Below the pieces are notes generated by a model. It had not been told where the DNA came from. It searched no databases and saw only the letters and a program-made list of their open reading frames with translations. Below are positions 1 to 6,867 of a stretch of 16,655 nucleotides of DNA, piece after piece. How positions within the stretch are numbered: position 1 is the first letter of the stretch; each line of letters opens with the position of its first letter. A program made the position numbers and the translations under genes. This DNA comes from an uncultured Butyrivibrio sp. (lineage in GTDB: Bacteria > Bacillota > Clostridia > Lachnospirales > Lachnospiraceae), in NCBI GenBank assembly GCA_910577605.1, contig CAJTON010000016.1, forward strand, positions 32,060 to 48,714, written 5' to 3'.

Positions 1-411
1 TTGTTTTGTGTGCAGAGCCACCCTGCCTGTCTCGCGTTCGGGAAGGCTCCTTCCGAAACGCTCAAAGGTTTTGCCCAGACGTACAGTATCTATAGGTTTG
101 GTCAGAAAATCAAGAGGTTCGTAGTCATAGCTTTTAGCCGCAAAGTCGGCGTAACCTGTGAGAAATACATACGGCAGTCCTTTATGGCGCTCGTCAATAT
201 ACGAAGCCAGAGAAAACCCTGATGTCCCGGGCATATCAATATCTAGAAAAACCAGATCCGCTCCGTTGGACTCAAGATATTCCATAGCTTTTTGAGCGTC
301 CGAAACATAATGTATCCTTTCTTTTGGCACAAAAAATTCAAGCGCCCGTATGCTCGCGCGTGCGGGTTCCTCCTGATCGTCCACCAAAAGTATGTTTTCC
401 GGTTCCTTCAT
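1..411 (-). CDS. LytTR-type response regulator, receiver domain (C-terminus outside window)
   Basis: The first 137 codons of a response regulator run off the left edge of the window. What is visible is a complete receiver domain. It has the acidic pair D11-D12 (LLVDDQ), the phospho-acceptor D57 (FLDIDMPG), T85 (FLTGYAD) and the conserved K105-P106 (FLTKPID). The visible part ends with RVALHTKQ, which resembles the beginning of a LytTR DNA-binding domain, so the family is probably LytR/AgrA; the DNA-binding part itself is not seen. The start ATG at 411-409 overlaps the stop of the kinase gene (ATGA), so the two are translationally coupled and form a two-component pair. The stretch is absent from simple ATG-to-stop lists only because its stop lies outside the window. 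Calling it a response regulator is secure; the output domain is inferred from family knowledge and the last few residues. Confidence 0.9.
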   Translation of the reverse strand, partial: MKEPENILLVDDQEEPARASIRALEFFVPKERIHYVSDAQKAMEYLESNGADLVFLDIDMPGTSGFSLASYIDERHKGLPYVFLTGYADFAAKSYDYEPLDFLTKPIDTVRLGKTFERFGRSLPERETGRVALHTKQ

Positions 412-1316
412 TCTCTCTCCTTTGCCAGCCGAATCGGTATTTTTGCCGTAAAATGTATTATGTGTCCCTCTTCTTTGGAATATACGGTTCCGCCGTAGCG
501 CGACGCAAGCGCGCGTATTGACGCTATTCCGATTCCTTCATGCCCCGTTTTGGAGGAGCGTCCGATACTGTATGAGGACATGGGCATGGCGTTCCGCGTC
601 CGGTTGCTTACTTTAATGACCGCGTATTCGCCGCGCTTTAGCACCGTAAGATGTATTCCGAAGGATTTATCCTCTAAAAGCGAGGTTTCGTCCAGAGCGT
701 TCTGCAGCAGATTGCCGATTATCTTATTAGTCTCATATGTGTTTGTAGCGATGTTTCCGAGATCGTTTTCAACGGATATTTCCATATTGATACCCATACG
801 CGCAGCTTCGTTCTGAAAAGAAAGGATAAGCGCGCTGACCGCTGCGTCAGCAAGCGGAAGAAGCCGGTTCATAGCCATCGTATCCTCAGCGAGCCGGTTC
901 AGATAAGCCGCCGCCTCATCGTGCCTGTTTTCCCTTGTCAGCTCATAAAGCGTCTGAACATGTATATTATAATCATGCCGCTGTGAACGCACAATACTCA
1001 TAAAAGTCTGTAATTCGTCGTTGGTCTGCCGCTGCAGAGCAAGCGAATACGCCTGACTGCGGTTTTCCAAAAGTATGCCGAAAAGCGCAATTCCTCCAAT
1101 CTGACAGCATATCAGAGTTACCAAAAGCACAGGACTTTCAGCTTTGACAGCAAAAGGCAGCGAGCAGGCGGCCCAGTATACGCATAAAAAAGCGCAAAAC
1201 CTGACCGCAAACCGCGCAAAAATCGGCGTTCCGGGTTCATCCTCAAGTATATCGTACCAGTTTTTACCGGGAAATACAGGGCGCATAAGATACGGTACAA
1301 TAAAAAACAAAATCAA
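408..1316 (-). CDS. GHKL sensor histidine kinase, C-terminal fragment of a frameshifted gene
   Basis: This open frame carries the last membrane segments and the whole catalytic core of an AgrC-like sensor kinase. Hydrophobic helices lie near residues 1-14, 38-57 and 61-84. The dimerisation/phosphotransfer segment follows, with H114 in VRSQRHDYNIHVQTL. Then come the N box (NKIIGNLLQNALDET) and a glycine-rich ATP lid (KTGHEGIGIASIRALASRYGG). The apparent start is TTG at 1316 with no convincing ribosome binding site, and the frame is open back to a TGA at 1379-1377. The missing N-terminal membrane part is found in another frame at 1674-1349, so this is one gene broken by a frame change. Loss of one base in the A7 run at 1342-1348 would give a continuous protein of about 421 residues, a normal size for the family. 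The stop overlaps the response regulator start. The kinase domain is certain; whether the break is biological or a sequence error is open. Confidence 0.85.
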   Translation of the reverse strand: MILFFIVPYLMRPVFPGKNWYDILEDEPGTPIFARFAVRFCAFLCVYWAACSLPFAVKAESPVLLVTLICCQIGGIALFGILLENRSQAYSLALQRQTNDELQTFMSIVRSQRHDYNIHVQTLYELTRENRHDEAAAYLNRLAEDTMAMNRLLPLADAAVSALILSFQNEAARMGINMEISVENDLGNIATNTYETNKIIGNLLQNALDETSLLEDKSFGIHLTVLKRGEYAVIKVSNRTRNAMPMSSYSIGRSSKTGHEGIGIASIRALASRYGGTVYSKEEGHIIHFTAKIPIRLAKERE

Positions 1317-1674
1317 CGCAAGTACCGCTAACGCAATCCTGAAAAAAAGTGAAATATAACCGACGGCAAGGATTTCTCACCGCGCAAGCCGATGCGCCGT
1401 AAGAAGCTCCGGTAATTGAAGCAGCCGCGCACGCGTCATATCCCGATACTTTAGGATTCATCAGCGACACAGGAATAAGTATCACAATAAGTACAGTTGT
1501 CAGAGGAAATCCACGCAGATAGTATGAAGCGATACAATTGGAACACAAAGCAAGAGCCGCCGCGACCGCGGCCGTTGAAAGCCAACGGCGTCTGGTCACG
1601 CCGATCCATTTCAGCCCGGCGGCGCATGCCGGAAATATGCAGGCGGCATTAAGTAAAAGCTCTGCAAAATCCAC
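1264..1674 (-). pseudogene. N-terminal membrane fragment of the same GHKL histidine kinase
   Basis: This is the amino-terminal sensor part of the kinase above, in a different frame. The GTG start at 1674-1672 has a good ribosome binding site (GGGAG, about 8 bases upstream) and lies 24 bases after the stop of the alarmone synthetase, so this is the natural start of the kinase gene. Hydrophobic helices occupy residues 1-20, 29-50 and 54-72, with positive charges (KWIGVTRRR) in the first short loop. This is the multi-helix layout of AgrC-type sensors of extracellular peptides. After about residue 90 the frame loses membrane character and runs to a stop inside the second fragment. The real join is probably at the T7 run (coding sense), where frame and hydrophobicity pass to the downstream fragment. 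The sensed ligand is unknown; no AgrD-like peptide gene is visible in the window. Confidence 0.7.
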
Positions 1675-1698
1675 GTTGTTCTCCCTTTTATATCCGTA

Positions 1699-2502
1699 TC
1701 AGCTCAGGCTCTGCGCCCTGTAACCCTCGGCAATGATGTCGAGCTGTCTCGCAAAGCTTTTAAGCTGCTCCAGATCGTTCTTTTTGTATATTTCAAAAAA
1801 TTCGTCCTGAATCTTTATGACCTCCCTGCGGTTGGCGACCTTATAAAGATTCTGAATATTGTTAAGTATCTCTGAAACGATTGCGGCGTGAATGATAAAG
1901 GAGCTTTGAGCATCCATTATCTCGTCGTGTATCGAGGACATCTCCTCGTCAAGCTTCAGTATCGCCTCCGCCGACGCCGTGAGCCTTTTGGTAATATGTT
2001 CGGGTATGTTCTGACGGTATTTGTACTGGAGCGAGTGTTCTATCGTCGCCCAGAAATTCATCGCGAGCGTCCGTATCTGTATCTCCGCGAATATCCTGCG
2101 AGTGCCTTCCAAAGTTTCGATATTATATTTTATTATCATGTGATAGCTTCTGTAGCCGCTCGGCTTTGCGTTGGTTATATAATCCTTTTCCTGCCAGACC
2201 TCCATATCCTTGCGGTTTTTTATTATTTCAACGACTCTGTAAATGTCCTCGACAAACTGGCACATTATCCTTATGCCGGCTATATCCTCTATCTGTTCGG
2301 TAATGTTTTCTATGGGAATGTCTTTTTTACGGCACTTCTCAAGAATGCTTGAAATGCTTTTTACTCTTCCGGTAACGGTTTCTATGGGCGAGTACATTTT
2401 CTGAACTCTGTACTCGTTTATTATATGATTGAATTTAACCTCAAGCTCCTTGACCGCAAGCTCGTACGGCATAAGGATCTCTCTCCAAAGCTGAATTTCC
2501 AT
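1699..2502 (-). CDS. relQ: Small alarmone synthetase, RelQ/YjbM class (ppGpp synthetase)
   Basis: A soluble single-domain RelA/SpoT-type (p)ppGpp synthetase that transfers pyrophosphate from ATP to GDP or GTP. It has no hydrolase, TGS or ACT domain. Motifs appear in family order: TGRVKSISSIL (45-55) for ATP binding, IEDIAGIRIMC (71-81) with the Mg-binding D73, the G-loop KPSGYRSYHMII (113-124), and AEIQIRTLAMNFWATIEHSL (139-158) with E140. D73 and E140 correspond to the catalytic pair of B. subtilis YjbM. The ATG at 2502 is preferred over an upstream TTG because AAAGGT precedes it. At 267 residues it is about 50 longer than YjbM (211); the extra length is a C-terminal helical extension with an acidic and basic mix. 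It lies 53 bases downstream of the M23 peptidase gene and 24 bases before the kinase, so alarmone synthesis is probably co-transcribed with a signalling pair. Function is confident, the operon link inferred. Confidence 0.92.
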   Translation of the reverse strand: MEIQLWREILMPYELAVKELEVKFNHIINEYRVQKMYSPIETVTGRVKSISSILEKCRKKDIPIENITEQIEDIAGIRIMCQFVEDIYRVVEIIKNRKDMEVWQEKDYITNAKPSGYRSYHMIIKYNIETLEGTRRIFAEIQIRTLAMNFWATIEHSLQYKYRQNIPEHITKRLTASAEAILKLDEEMSSIHDEIMDAQSSFIIHAAIVSEILNNIQNLYKVANRREVIKIQDEFFEIYKKNDLEQLKSFARQLDIIAEGYRAQSLS

Positions 2503-2524
2503 TATGTGACCTTTCTTTGATATC

Positions 2525-2541
2525 GCGCTGTTTTCCAGCGC
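2525..2541 (-). other. Small hairpin between the M23 peptidase and alarmone synthetase genes
   Basis: A perfect 6-bp GC-rich stem, GCGCTG / CAGCGC, with a five-base loop (GAAAA on the coding strand) fills the 53-base gap between the M23 stop and the synthetase start. No U-run follows it, so a classical terminator is unlikely. RNA processing, message stabilisation or modulation of downstream expression are possible. The stem is seen directly; a role is inference. Confidence 0.4.
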
Positions 2542-2555
2542 ATAATGGTATACCC

Positions 2556-3344
2556 TCAAGGTATTTCTTTCAGATAAAGAAGGTACGGGTAAGGATTCAC
2601 GCTTATCTCGTTTCCGCTTTTATCCGAAAAATATATTCCAAAATGCAGATGCACGTCGAACTCCCCGACGGTTCCCTCCGCCCCGTAGCCGGAATCCCCC
2701 ATAAGTCCAAGGATCTCTCCGGCTTTAACTCTGTCGCCCGGCTTAAAGTCTCCCGCGTAGCTCTGAAGATGGGCGTAGTAAAAATATATTCCGGTATCGC
2801 TTCTTATGCCTATCCGGTAGCCGCCGAGCGTCAGCCAGCCGACGTTCTCGACCGTACCGCCGCACACGCTCACTACGGGATAAACGCCCCTTTCGTTGGA
2901 TGGAGGCATTATATCGGTCCCCTCATGCTTTCTTTTTCCGCCGAAGGTACGCTCGCCGCCGAAAGAATCTCCGAATGTCATCGCGTCCGCCTCCGCGACA
3001 GGGAACACTTCAAGACATTCAAGTATATTGTTATATATCTTTGAGGCTTCGCAGAATTCTTCGTATTCACGGCGAAAAAGATGATTTTTGACCGCGATGA
3101 ACCTTTCTTTAGTGAAATTACCCGCGATTTTTTGTTTGCCTGCGCTGTCCGCGAGAAAGGCAGCCGCGACACTGCCGAAATCAGTGTCCCACGCTTTGGC
3201 AAGTTTTGAAAGATCGTATATTTCTCCGCCGAAATCCATCTGGCGGAACTCATCGTCACTGTATCGAACAGTAAGCGCGTTGAAGGACGAGGCGTATATG
3301 AGGCTGTCGGCAAGCATGCCCGCGCACACAGCCGCAAGCAGCAT
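2556..3344 (-). CDS. M23 family metallopeptidase (LytM-like murein endopeptidase), membrane anchored
   Basis: A zinc endopeptidase that cuts peptide cross-links of peptidoglycan outside the cell. The N-terminus is a signal or anchor helix (residues 1-16). A region of unknown function follows, then the M23 domain from about residue 115 to the end. All ligands are present: H140 and D144 in KRKHEGTDIMP, the catalytic H192 in YFYYAHLQSY, and H232-L-H234 in VHLHFGIYF. The active site is therefore intact. The start given is the ATG at 3344, but its nearest ribosome binding site (AAGGAGG) is about 21 bases away. The same frame extends upstream to a CTG at 3377-3375 that overlaps the pepD stop (CTGA). 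That start would give MIRRFFAGLCIMLLAAVC, a better anchor with two arginines before the hydrophobic stretch. The gene sits directly after pepD and 53 bases before the alarmone synthetase. Family and activity are confident; the start is uncertain. Confidence 0.88.
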   Translation of the reverse strand: MLLAAVCAGMLADSLIYASSFNALTVRYSDDEFRQMDFGGEIYDLSKLAKAWDTDFGSVAAAFLADSAGKQKIAGNFTKERFIAVKNHLFRREYEEFCEASKIYNNILECLEVFPVAEADAMTFGDSFGGERTFGGKRKHEGTDIMPPSNERGVYPVVSVCGGTVENVGWLTLGGYRIGIRSDTGIYFYYAHLQSYAGDFKPGDRVKAGEILGLMGDSGYGAEGTVGEFDVHLHFGIYFSDKSGNEISVNPYPYLLYLKEIP

Positions 3345-3373
3345 TATGCATAAGCCCGCAAAAAACCTCCTTA

Positions 3374-4852
3374 TCAGAGAGCCTCCAAAAGCTTCTTCGT
3401 AAATTCGTACACTCTTTTCACGGACTCTATGTCGAGCCGCTCGTCAAAGGTGTGAATATCCTTCATAAGCGGACCGTAGGAAATCATGTCAAGTTCGGGC
3501 ATTTTATCAGCGAAAATACCGCATTCAAGCCCCGCGTGTATCGTCTCAAATACAGCTTTTCTGCCGTACATGCGCTCATAGACCGCGCCCGCTATTTCAC
3601 AGAGCTTTGAATCCGTCCGGCGCGGCCATGCCGGATAGTCCCCGGATTCCTCATATTCGCCGCCGAGAAATTCCGTAAGATATCCGATACGGTCGGCAAG
3701 GTCGCGCTTTGCGCTCTCGAAAGAGCTTCTTATGGAATAGCCCGCCCTTAAACATCCTGTTTTGTCCTCCGCGTCAAAGCGCAATATCCCGAGATTAAGC
3801 GAGGTCTCAACAAGACTGACATCGGCTGCGCTGCGCGAGATCACGCCGTAAGGAAGATTTCTGAGAAGACAGAGAATTTTTTCACGCCCTATGTCGTCCG
3901 CTACATCATAAACTCCAATCTTGCTGCCGTCACCTGACAGAGATGCTGATATCGTTATATTGTCGTCTATTCCCGCATACTCCGCCTGCAGGTCGCCGCA
4001 TACTCTGCCGCATTCCGAGGTGATTGTCTGCACATCCTCCGGTGCACAGACTATGCGCGCCTTGCACTTGGGTGCGATAGCGTTGTCAACTATTCCTCCT
4101 TCAAGGCTTTTAATATAGAAATCCGAGCAGTCGTCAAGGCTTTTGAGAAGCCTTCCCATCAACACGTTGGCGGACGGTCTTCCTGTGCCTATCTCCGCGC
4201 CGGAATGCCCTCCGGTAAGATTGCATATATTGATCTCTATCTCCACGCCCTCATACTTTGTAAGATTCACCGGAAGCCTGAGGTCGCTTCTCAAGCCTCC
4301 CGCGCAGCCTATAAGAAAGCTGCCTTCATCTTCAGAATCAAGATTAAGCAGATATTTTCCCGATAAAAGAGAAGCGTCAAGCGCGTTCGCGCCGATAAGC
4401 CCAACCTCTTCGTCAACGGTAAGCACCACCTCAAGCGCGGGATGCTTAAGACTGTCGTCAGCGAGTATCGCCAAGGCGTATGCCACCGCGATACCGTCGT
4501 CGCCGCCAAGCGTTGTGTCAACCGCCGTCACAAAACCGTCCGCAAGCGCCGCTTCATCAATTTTAATCGGATCAGAAAGGAAATCATGCTCCGAGCCGTC
4601 TGCTTTTGCTCCGACCATATCAAGATGCCCTTGTATTATAACGGCGGTATGCCCTTCAAAGCCCTCGGACGCAGGCTTATAAATAATTACGTTGCCCGCT
4701 TCGTCCTTTACGCTTTTAAGGTTATGTTCCTCGGCGAATCTAGCGCAGTATTCTCCGAGTTCCTTAGTATGATAAGATATATGAGGTATATTACAAATTT
4801 CTTCAAAATAGTAAAAAACATCCTTTTCATAGGTCTGCCTTTCTGCCAGAAT
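3374..4852 (-). CDS. pepD: Aminoacyl-histidine dipeptidase (PepD, M20 family), non-standard start
   Basis: A cytosolic di-zinc dipeptidase that hydrolyses Xaa-His and related dipeptides. The frame shows the M20 metal sites in order: QGHLDMV (first Zn histidine and following Asp), LGGDDGIAVAYALAI (bridging Asp), VDEEVGLIGA (catalytic Glu pair), NLDSEDEG, and the C-terminal IHAGLECG histidine. It ends with the family pattern of helices before the stop at 3374. The nearest ATG in frame (4618, within HLDMVGAK) would remove the first zinc ligand and about 78 residues. The homologous N-terminus continues upstream (VFYYFEEICNIPHISYH) to a TAA at 4855-4853, with no ATG, GTG or TTG. The likely start is ATT at 4852 or CTG at 4849, after AAAAGGAAAG, giving about 491 residues; E. 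coli PepD has 485. A well-spaced ATG at 4830 is one base out of frame. Function is confident, the start is not. Confidence 0.87.
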   Translation of the reverse strand: MLAERQTYEKDVFYYFEEICNIPHISYHTKELGEYCARFAEEHNLKSVKDEAGNVIIYKPASEGFEGHTAVIIQGHLDMVGAKADGSEHDFLSDPIKIDEAALADGFVTAVDTTLGGDDGIAVAYALAILADDSLKHPALEVVLTVDEEVGLIGANALDASLLSGKYLLNLDSEDEGSFLIGCAGGLRSDLRLPVNLTKYEGVEIEINICNLTGGHSGAEIGTGRPSANVLMGRLLKSLDDCSDFYIKSLEGGIVDNAIAPKCKARIVCAPEDVQTITSECGRVCGDLQAEYAGIDDNITISASLSGDGSKIGVYDVADDIGREKILCLLRNLPYGVISRSAADVSLVETSLNLGILRFDAEDKTGCLRAGYSIRSSFESAKRDLADRIGYLTEFLGGEYEESGDYPAWPRRTDSKLCEIAGAVYERMYGRKAVFETIHAGLECGIFADKMPELDMISYGPLMKDIHTFDERLDIESVKRVYEFTKKLLEAL

Positions 4853-4871
4853 TTACTGCTTTCCTTTTAAT

Positions 4872-4900
4872 ATTGTGCCACAAAACCTCATAAAAATCAA
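4872..4900 (-). promoter_or_regulatory. Candidate promoter for the pepD operon, with overlapping palindrome
   Basis: On the minus strand TTGATT (4900-4895) and CACAAT (4877-4872) are separated by 17 bases, a weak match (4/6 each) to a sigma-A promoter. The -10 overlaps the 11-base palindrome TTGTGCCACAA at 4873-4883, which is positioned like an operator between the divergent pepD and ylbJ-like genes. The palindrome is seen directly; promoter and operator roles are inferred. Confidence 0.35.
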
Positions 4901-4920
4901 TCGTTAATGCATTAGCGGGA

Positions 4921-4941
4921 CTAAAGCGAAATAAACTTTAG
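4921..4941 (+). other. Inverted repeat immediately before the ylbJ-like start codon
   Basis: CTAAAG (4921-4926) and CTTTAG (4936-4941) form a 6-bp stem with a nine-base loop ending one base before the ATG of the ylbJ-like gene. The usual Shine-Dalgarno position contains no good AGGAGG match, so the stem could affect initiation or be an operator. It is also short and AT-rich enough to be chance. Confidence 0.25.
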
Positions 4942-4942
4942 C

Positions 4943-5869
4943 ATGGGGAAAAAAATTACTGCATTTATTTTTACCGCGCTTTTTATATTTATGATATTAA
5001 AGCCCGAAATTATTCTGGAGGGCGCCAAAAGCGGGATCCTTCTGTGGTTTGAAGCCGTTATGCCGTCGCTTCTGCCTTATATGATAATAAGCGGGCTTGT
5101 AATTTCGTCCGGTTTTTCGGGAGATATGGCGTTCATAATGAAGCCCGTCGCGCGGCTTTTTTGCATAAATCCGTCGGCCTCCTACTGTATACTGTCGGGA
5201 ATTTTTTTCGGCTATCCTTCATGCGCCGTATCCGCCGCGCAGATGTACAGAAACGGGATAATAGACCGCAGGACCGCCTGCTTCTGCGCCTGCGCGTTCA
5301 ACAATATCGGACCTGCTTTTATCGCGGGCTTTTTCTGCACGGGAATATTAAAAGATACCTCAACGATCGTTCCGGTGTTGATTTTATTTTACATAATATT
5401 ATTATTGTCAATAATAATTATAAGATTTTGTTTTTTTCGTAAAATATCAATAGGTCCTGATTCCATGCTGCCGGAAAAAATGGCGTCCGGGAATATTTTT
5501 GACACGGCGATAATGTCAGCGCTTACGAATATCGCGAAGCTTGGCGGCTATATCGTGGTTTTCTCCATAATCGCCGCCGTAATTTCGCTTATCCCGTGGA
5601 AATACACGGGATTCTTATGCGGACTTGCGGAGGTCACAACCGGAATCGAGCGCCTTTCATGTGTGTTTGCGGATAAACGTCCGCTTATCATGCTCGTTAT
5701 GCCCCTGCTTTCTTTCGGAGGTATATCAGGAATATTCCAGACCTTCGGAGTTGATACCGACGGTGTGATAGACAAAAAGAAGTATATAATAAGCAAGCTG
5801 ACCGCCGCAGCGGTATCGGCGGCAGTCAGCTATATAGCTGTATATGTGATTGGAGTTGTAGGGAAATAA
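4943..5869 (+). CDS. ylbJ: YlbJ-like sporulation integral membrane protein (Gate/nucleoside-recognition type)
   Basis: A polytopic membrane protein of 308 residues and the only plus-strand gene here. Typical YlbJ features are visible: an N-terminal helix (6-24), the segment LWFEAVMPSLLPYMIISGLV (35-54), SGIFFGYPSCAVSAAQMYRNG with the small-residue and proline turn, and the CAFNNIGPAFIAGFF motif. More helices follow near 150-170, 205-225 and 290-305. In B. subtilis YlbJ is needed for spore formation and is under mother-cell control; the transported or sensed molecule is unknown. This copy is about 100 residues shorter than B. subtilis YlbJ (408). The ATG at 4943 has no strong ribosome binding site and an inverted repeat just before it. 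The gene is transcribed divergently from the pepD operon and converges on the lipoprotein gene. The family call is good; the sporulation role is transferred from relatives. Confidence 0.8.
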   Translation: MGKKITAFIFTALFIFMILKPEIILEGAKSGILLWFEAVMPSLLPYMIISGLVISSGFSGDMAFIMKPVARLFCINPSASYCILSGIFFGYPSCAVSAAQMYRNGIIDRRTACFCACAFNNIGPAFIAGFFCTGILKDTSTIVPVLILFYIILLLSIIIIRFCFFRKISIGPDSMLPEKMASGNIFDTAIMSALTNIAKLGGYIVVFSIIAAVISLIPWKYTGFLCGLAEVTTGIERLSCVFADKRPLIMLVMPLLSFGGISGIFQTFGVDTDGVIDKKKYIISKLTAAAVSAAVSYIAVYVIGVVGK

Positions 5870-5897
5870 ATATCGTCCGGCAGCGTAAGCATATACA

Positions 5898-6845
5898 TTA
5901 TTTAACTTCAAATCTGTCCTCAAAGACTCCGTCGTCTAGTACGATCGTATATATTCCCGGCTCCAAGTCTTTATCCGAACCGAAAGCTATATCGATTCTT
6001 GAACTCGTATTGGCGTCCAGATCAAAGTTCTCTTTTGTTTTTACCGAATAATCCTTCAAGAGCTCTTTTTCTCCGCCTTCGCCTTTATATATTTCAAAAC
6101 TTTTATTACAATTAAAACCCTTGTCGGTATAATTTGTTACAGTCAGTACCATTGACTTTGGCGTCACAGAACTGTACTGAATGCCGAGAACCACATCCTC
6201 AAATTCCTTTTTATTATCCTTAAAAAAAGCTTTAAAAGCATATGAATCGTACAAAATAGAAAATACGCTGCCTCCGAGCATTGTTGATTCCAGACTCATT
6301 GAGCGCGAATAATAAATACGGGGCGCCGACATATGCAGTTTTTCTCCGCTTACAGTCACGCCTAACACAGCATATGTGTCGTCATAACCTTCAAGCGGTA
6401 ATTTGATTATAAATTTATTGTCCGACTCCTTAACGCACCCGAAGTAATATTCAAGGAAATCTTCGACCCGCATATTTTTTTCCTTAAGACGGATGTCATA
6501 AAGCTCTTCGTATGTGATCTTTCTGTCCGATTCGGGTTTAAGCGTTTCAAAATCAATATTTTCTTCCGGTATATAATCAAGCCCGTTTATCTCAACGCCC
6601 GAAGACGGATTGTATAGCTCTAACCCCGTTCCCAGAAGGTTCCAGTTCACGGACTCATAATCCATATATGCTATGGCGTCTTCCGTAAACATAAGCTTTT
6701 CCGTGAGATAATCAAGTTGCTCTTTTGAAAGTATTTCAAGCACCGAAGTAGTTTCCTTCTGCGCTGATGTTTCCTTGTCAAATCTTGCGCAGCCTGAAAA
6801 AGCAAAAGTAAGCGCGAGCAGAAAAATAACGAGATATTTTTTCAT
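5898..6845 (-). CDS. Lipoprotein with C-terminal Ig-like domain, otherwise unknown
   Basis: A 315-residue surface lipoprotein. The signal peptide is short and basic (MKKYLVIFLLALTFAFSGC) with lipobox FSGC, so C19 should be lipidated after cleavage. A polar linker rich in Thr, Lys and Glu follows, then a mixed region (about 35-205) that I do not recognise. The C-terminal 105 residues (VVLGIQYSSVTPKSMVLTVT to the end) read as a beta-sandwich similar to bacterial Ig-like domains, with the paired signatures LTVTNYTDKGF and DLEPGIYTIVLDD. A ribosome binding site (AGGGGG) is about 8 bases upstream of the ATG. The gene follows the secreted-protein gene by 22 bases and is probably co-transcribed from the promoter at 7827-7855. 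Its stop lies 28 bases from the stop of the convergent ylbJ-like gene, with no clear terminator between. The lipoprotein call is confident, the Ig-like assignment moderate, function unknown. Confidence 0.8.
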   Translation of the reverse strand: MKKYLVIFLLALTFAFSGCARFDKETSAQKETTSVLEILSKEQLDYLTEKLMFTEDAIAYMDYESVNWNLLGTGLELYNPSSGVEINGLDYIPEENIDFETLKPESDRKITYEELYDIRLKEKNMRVEDFLEYYFGCVKESDNKFIIKLPLEGYDDTYAVLGVTVSGEKLHMSAPRIYYSRSMSLESTMLGGSVFSILYDSYAFKAFFKDNKKEFEDVVLGIQYSSVTPKSMVLTVTNYTDKGFNCNKSFEIYKGEGGEKELLKDYSVKTKENFDLDANTSSRIDIAFGSDKDLEPGIYTIVLDDGVFEDRFEVK

Positions 6846-6867
6846 AAATAACCCCCTAAAATCTGTA

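Noticed and set aside
1377..1379. Stop-codon recoding (TGA read as an amino acid) to join the kinase
   Set aside because: TGA is the normal stop of several genes here, including the kinase itself. Reading through this TGA would still not connect the membrane part, which lies in another frame.
2517..3044. Plus-strand open frame of 175 codons
   Set aside because: Antisense to the M23 peptidase, whose zinc ligands are intact; no ribosome binding site or family pattern.
4143..4682. Plus-strand open frame of 179 codons
   Set aside because: Antisense to pepD; serine/proline-rich low-complexity translation typical of a shadow frame.
5800..5827. GC-rich hairpin (GAC-x-GCCGC / GCGGC-x-GTC) near the 3' end of the ylbJ-like gene
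   Set aside because: It lies inside coding sequence with no U-run behind it; the symmetry comes from alanine codons.
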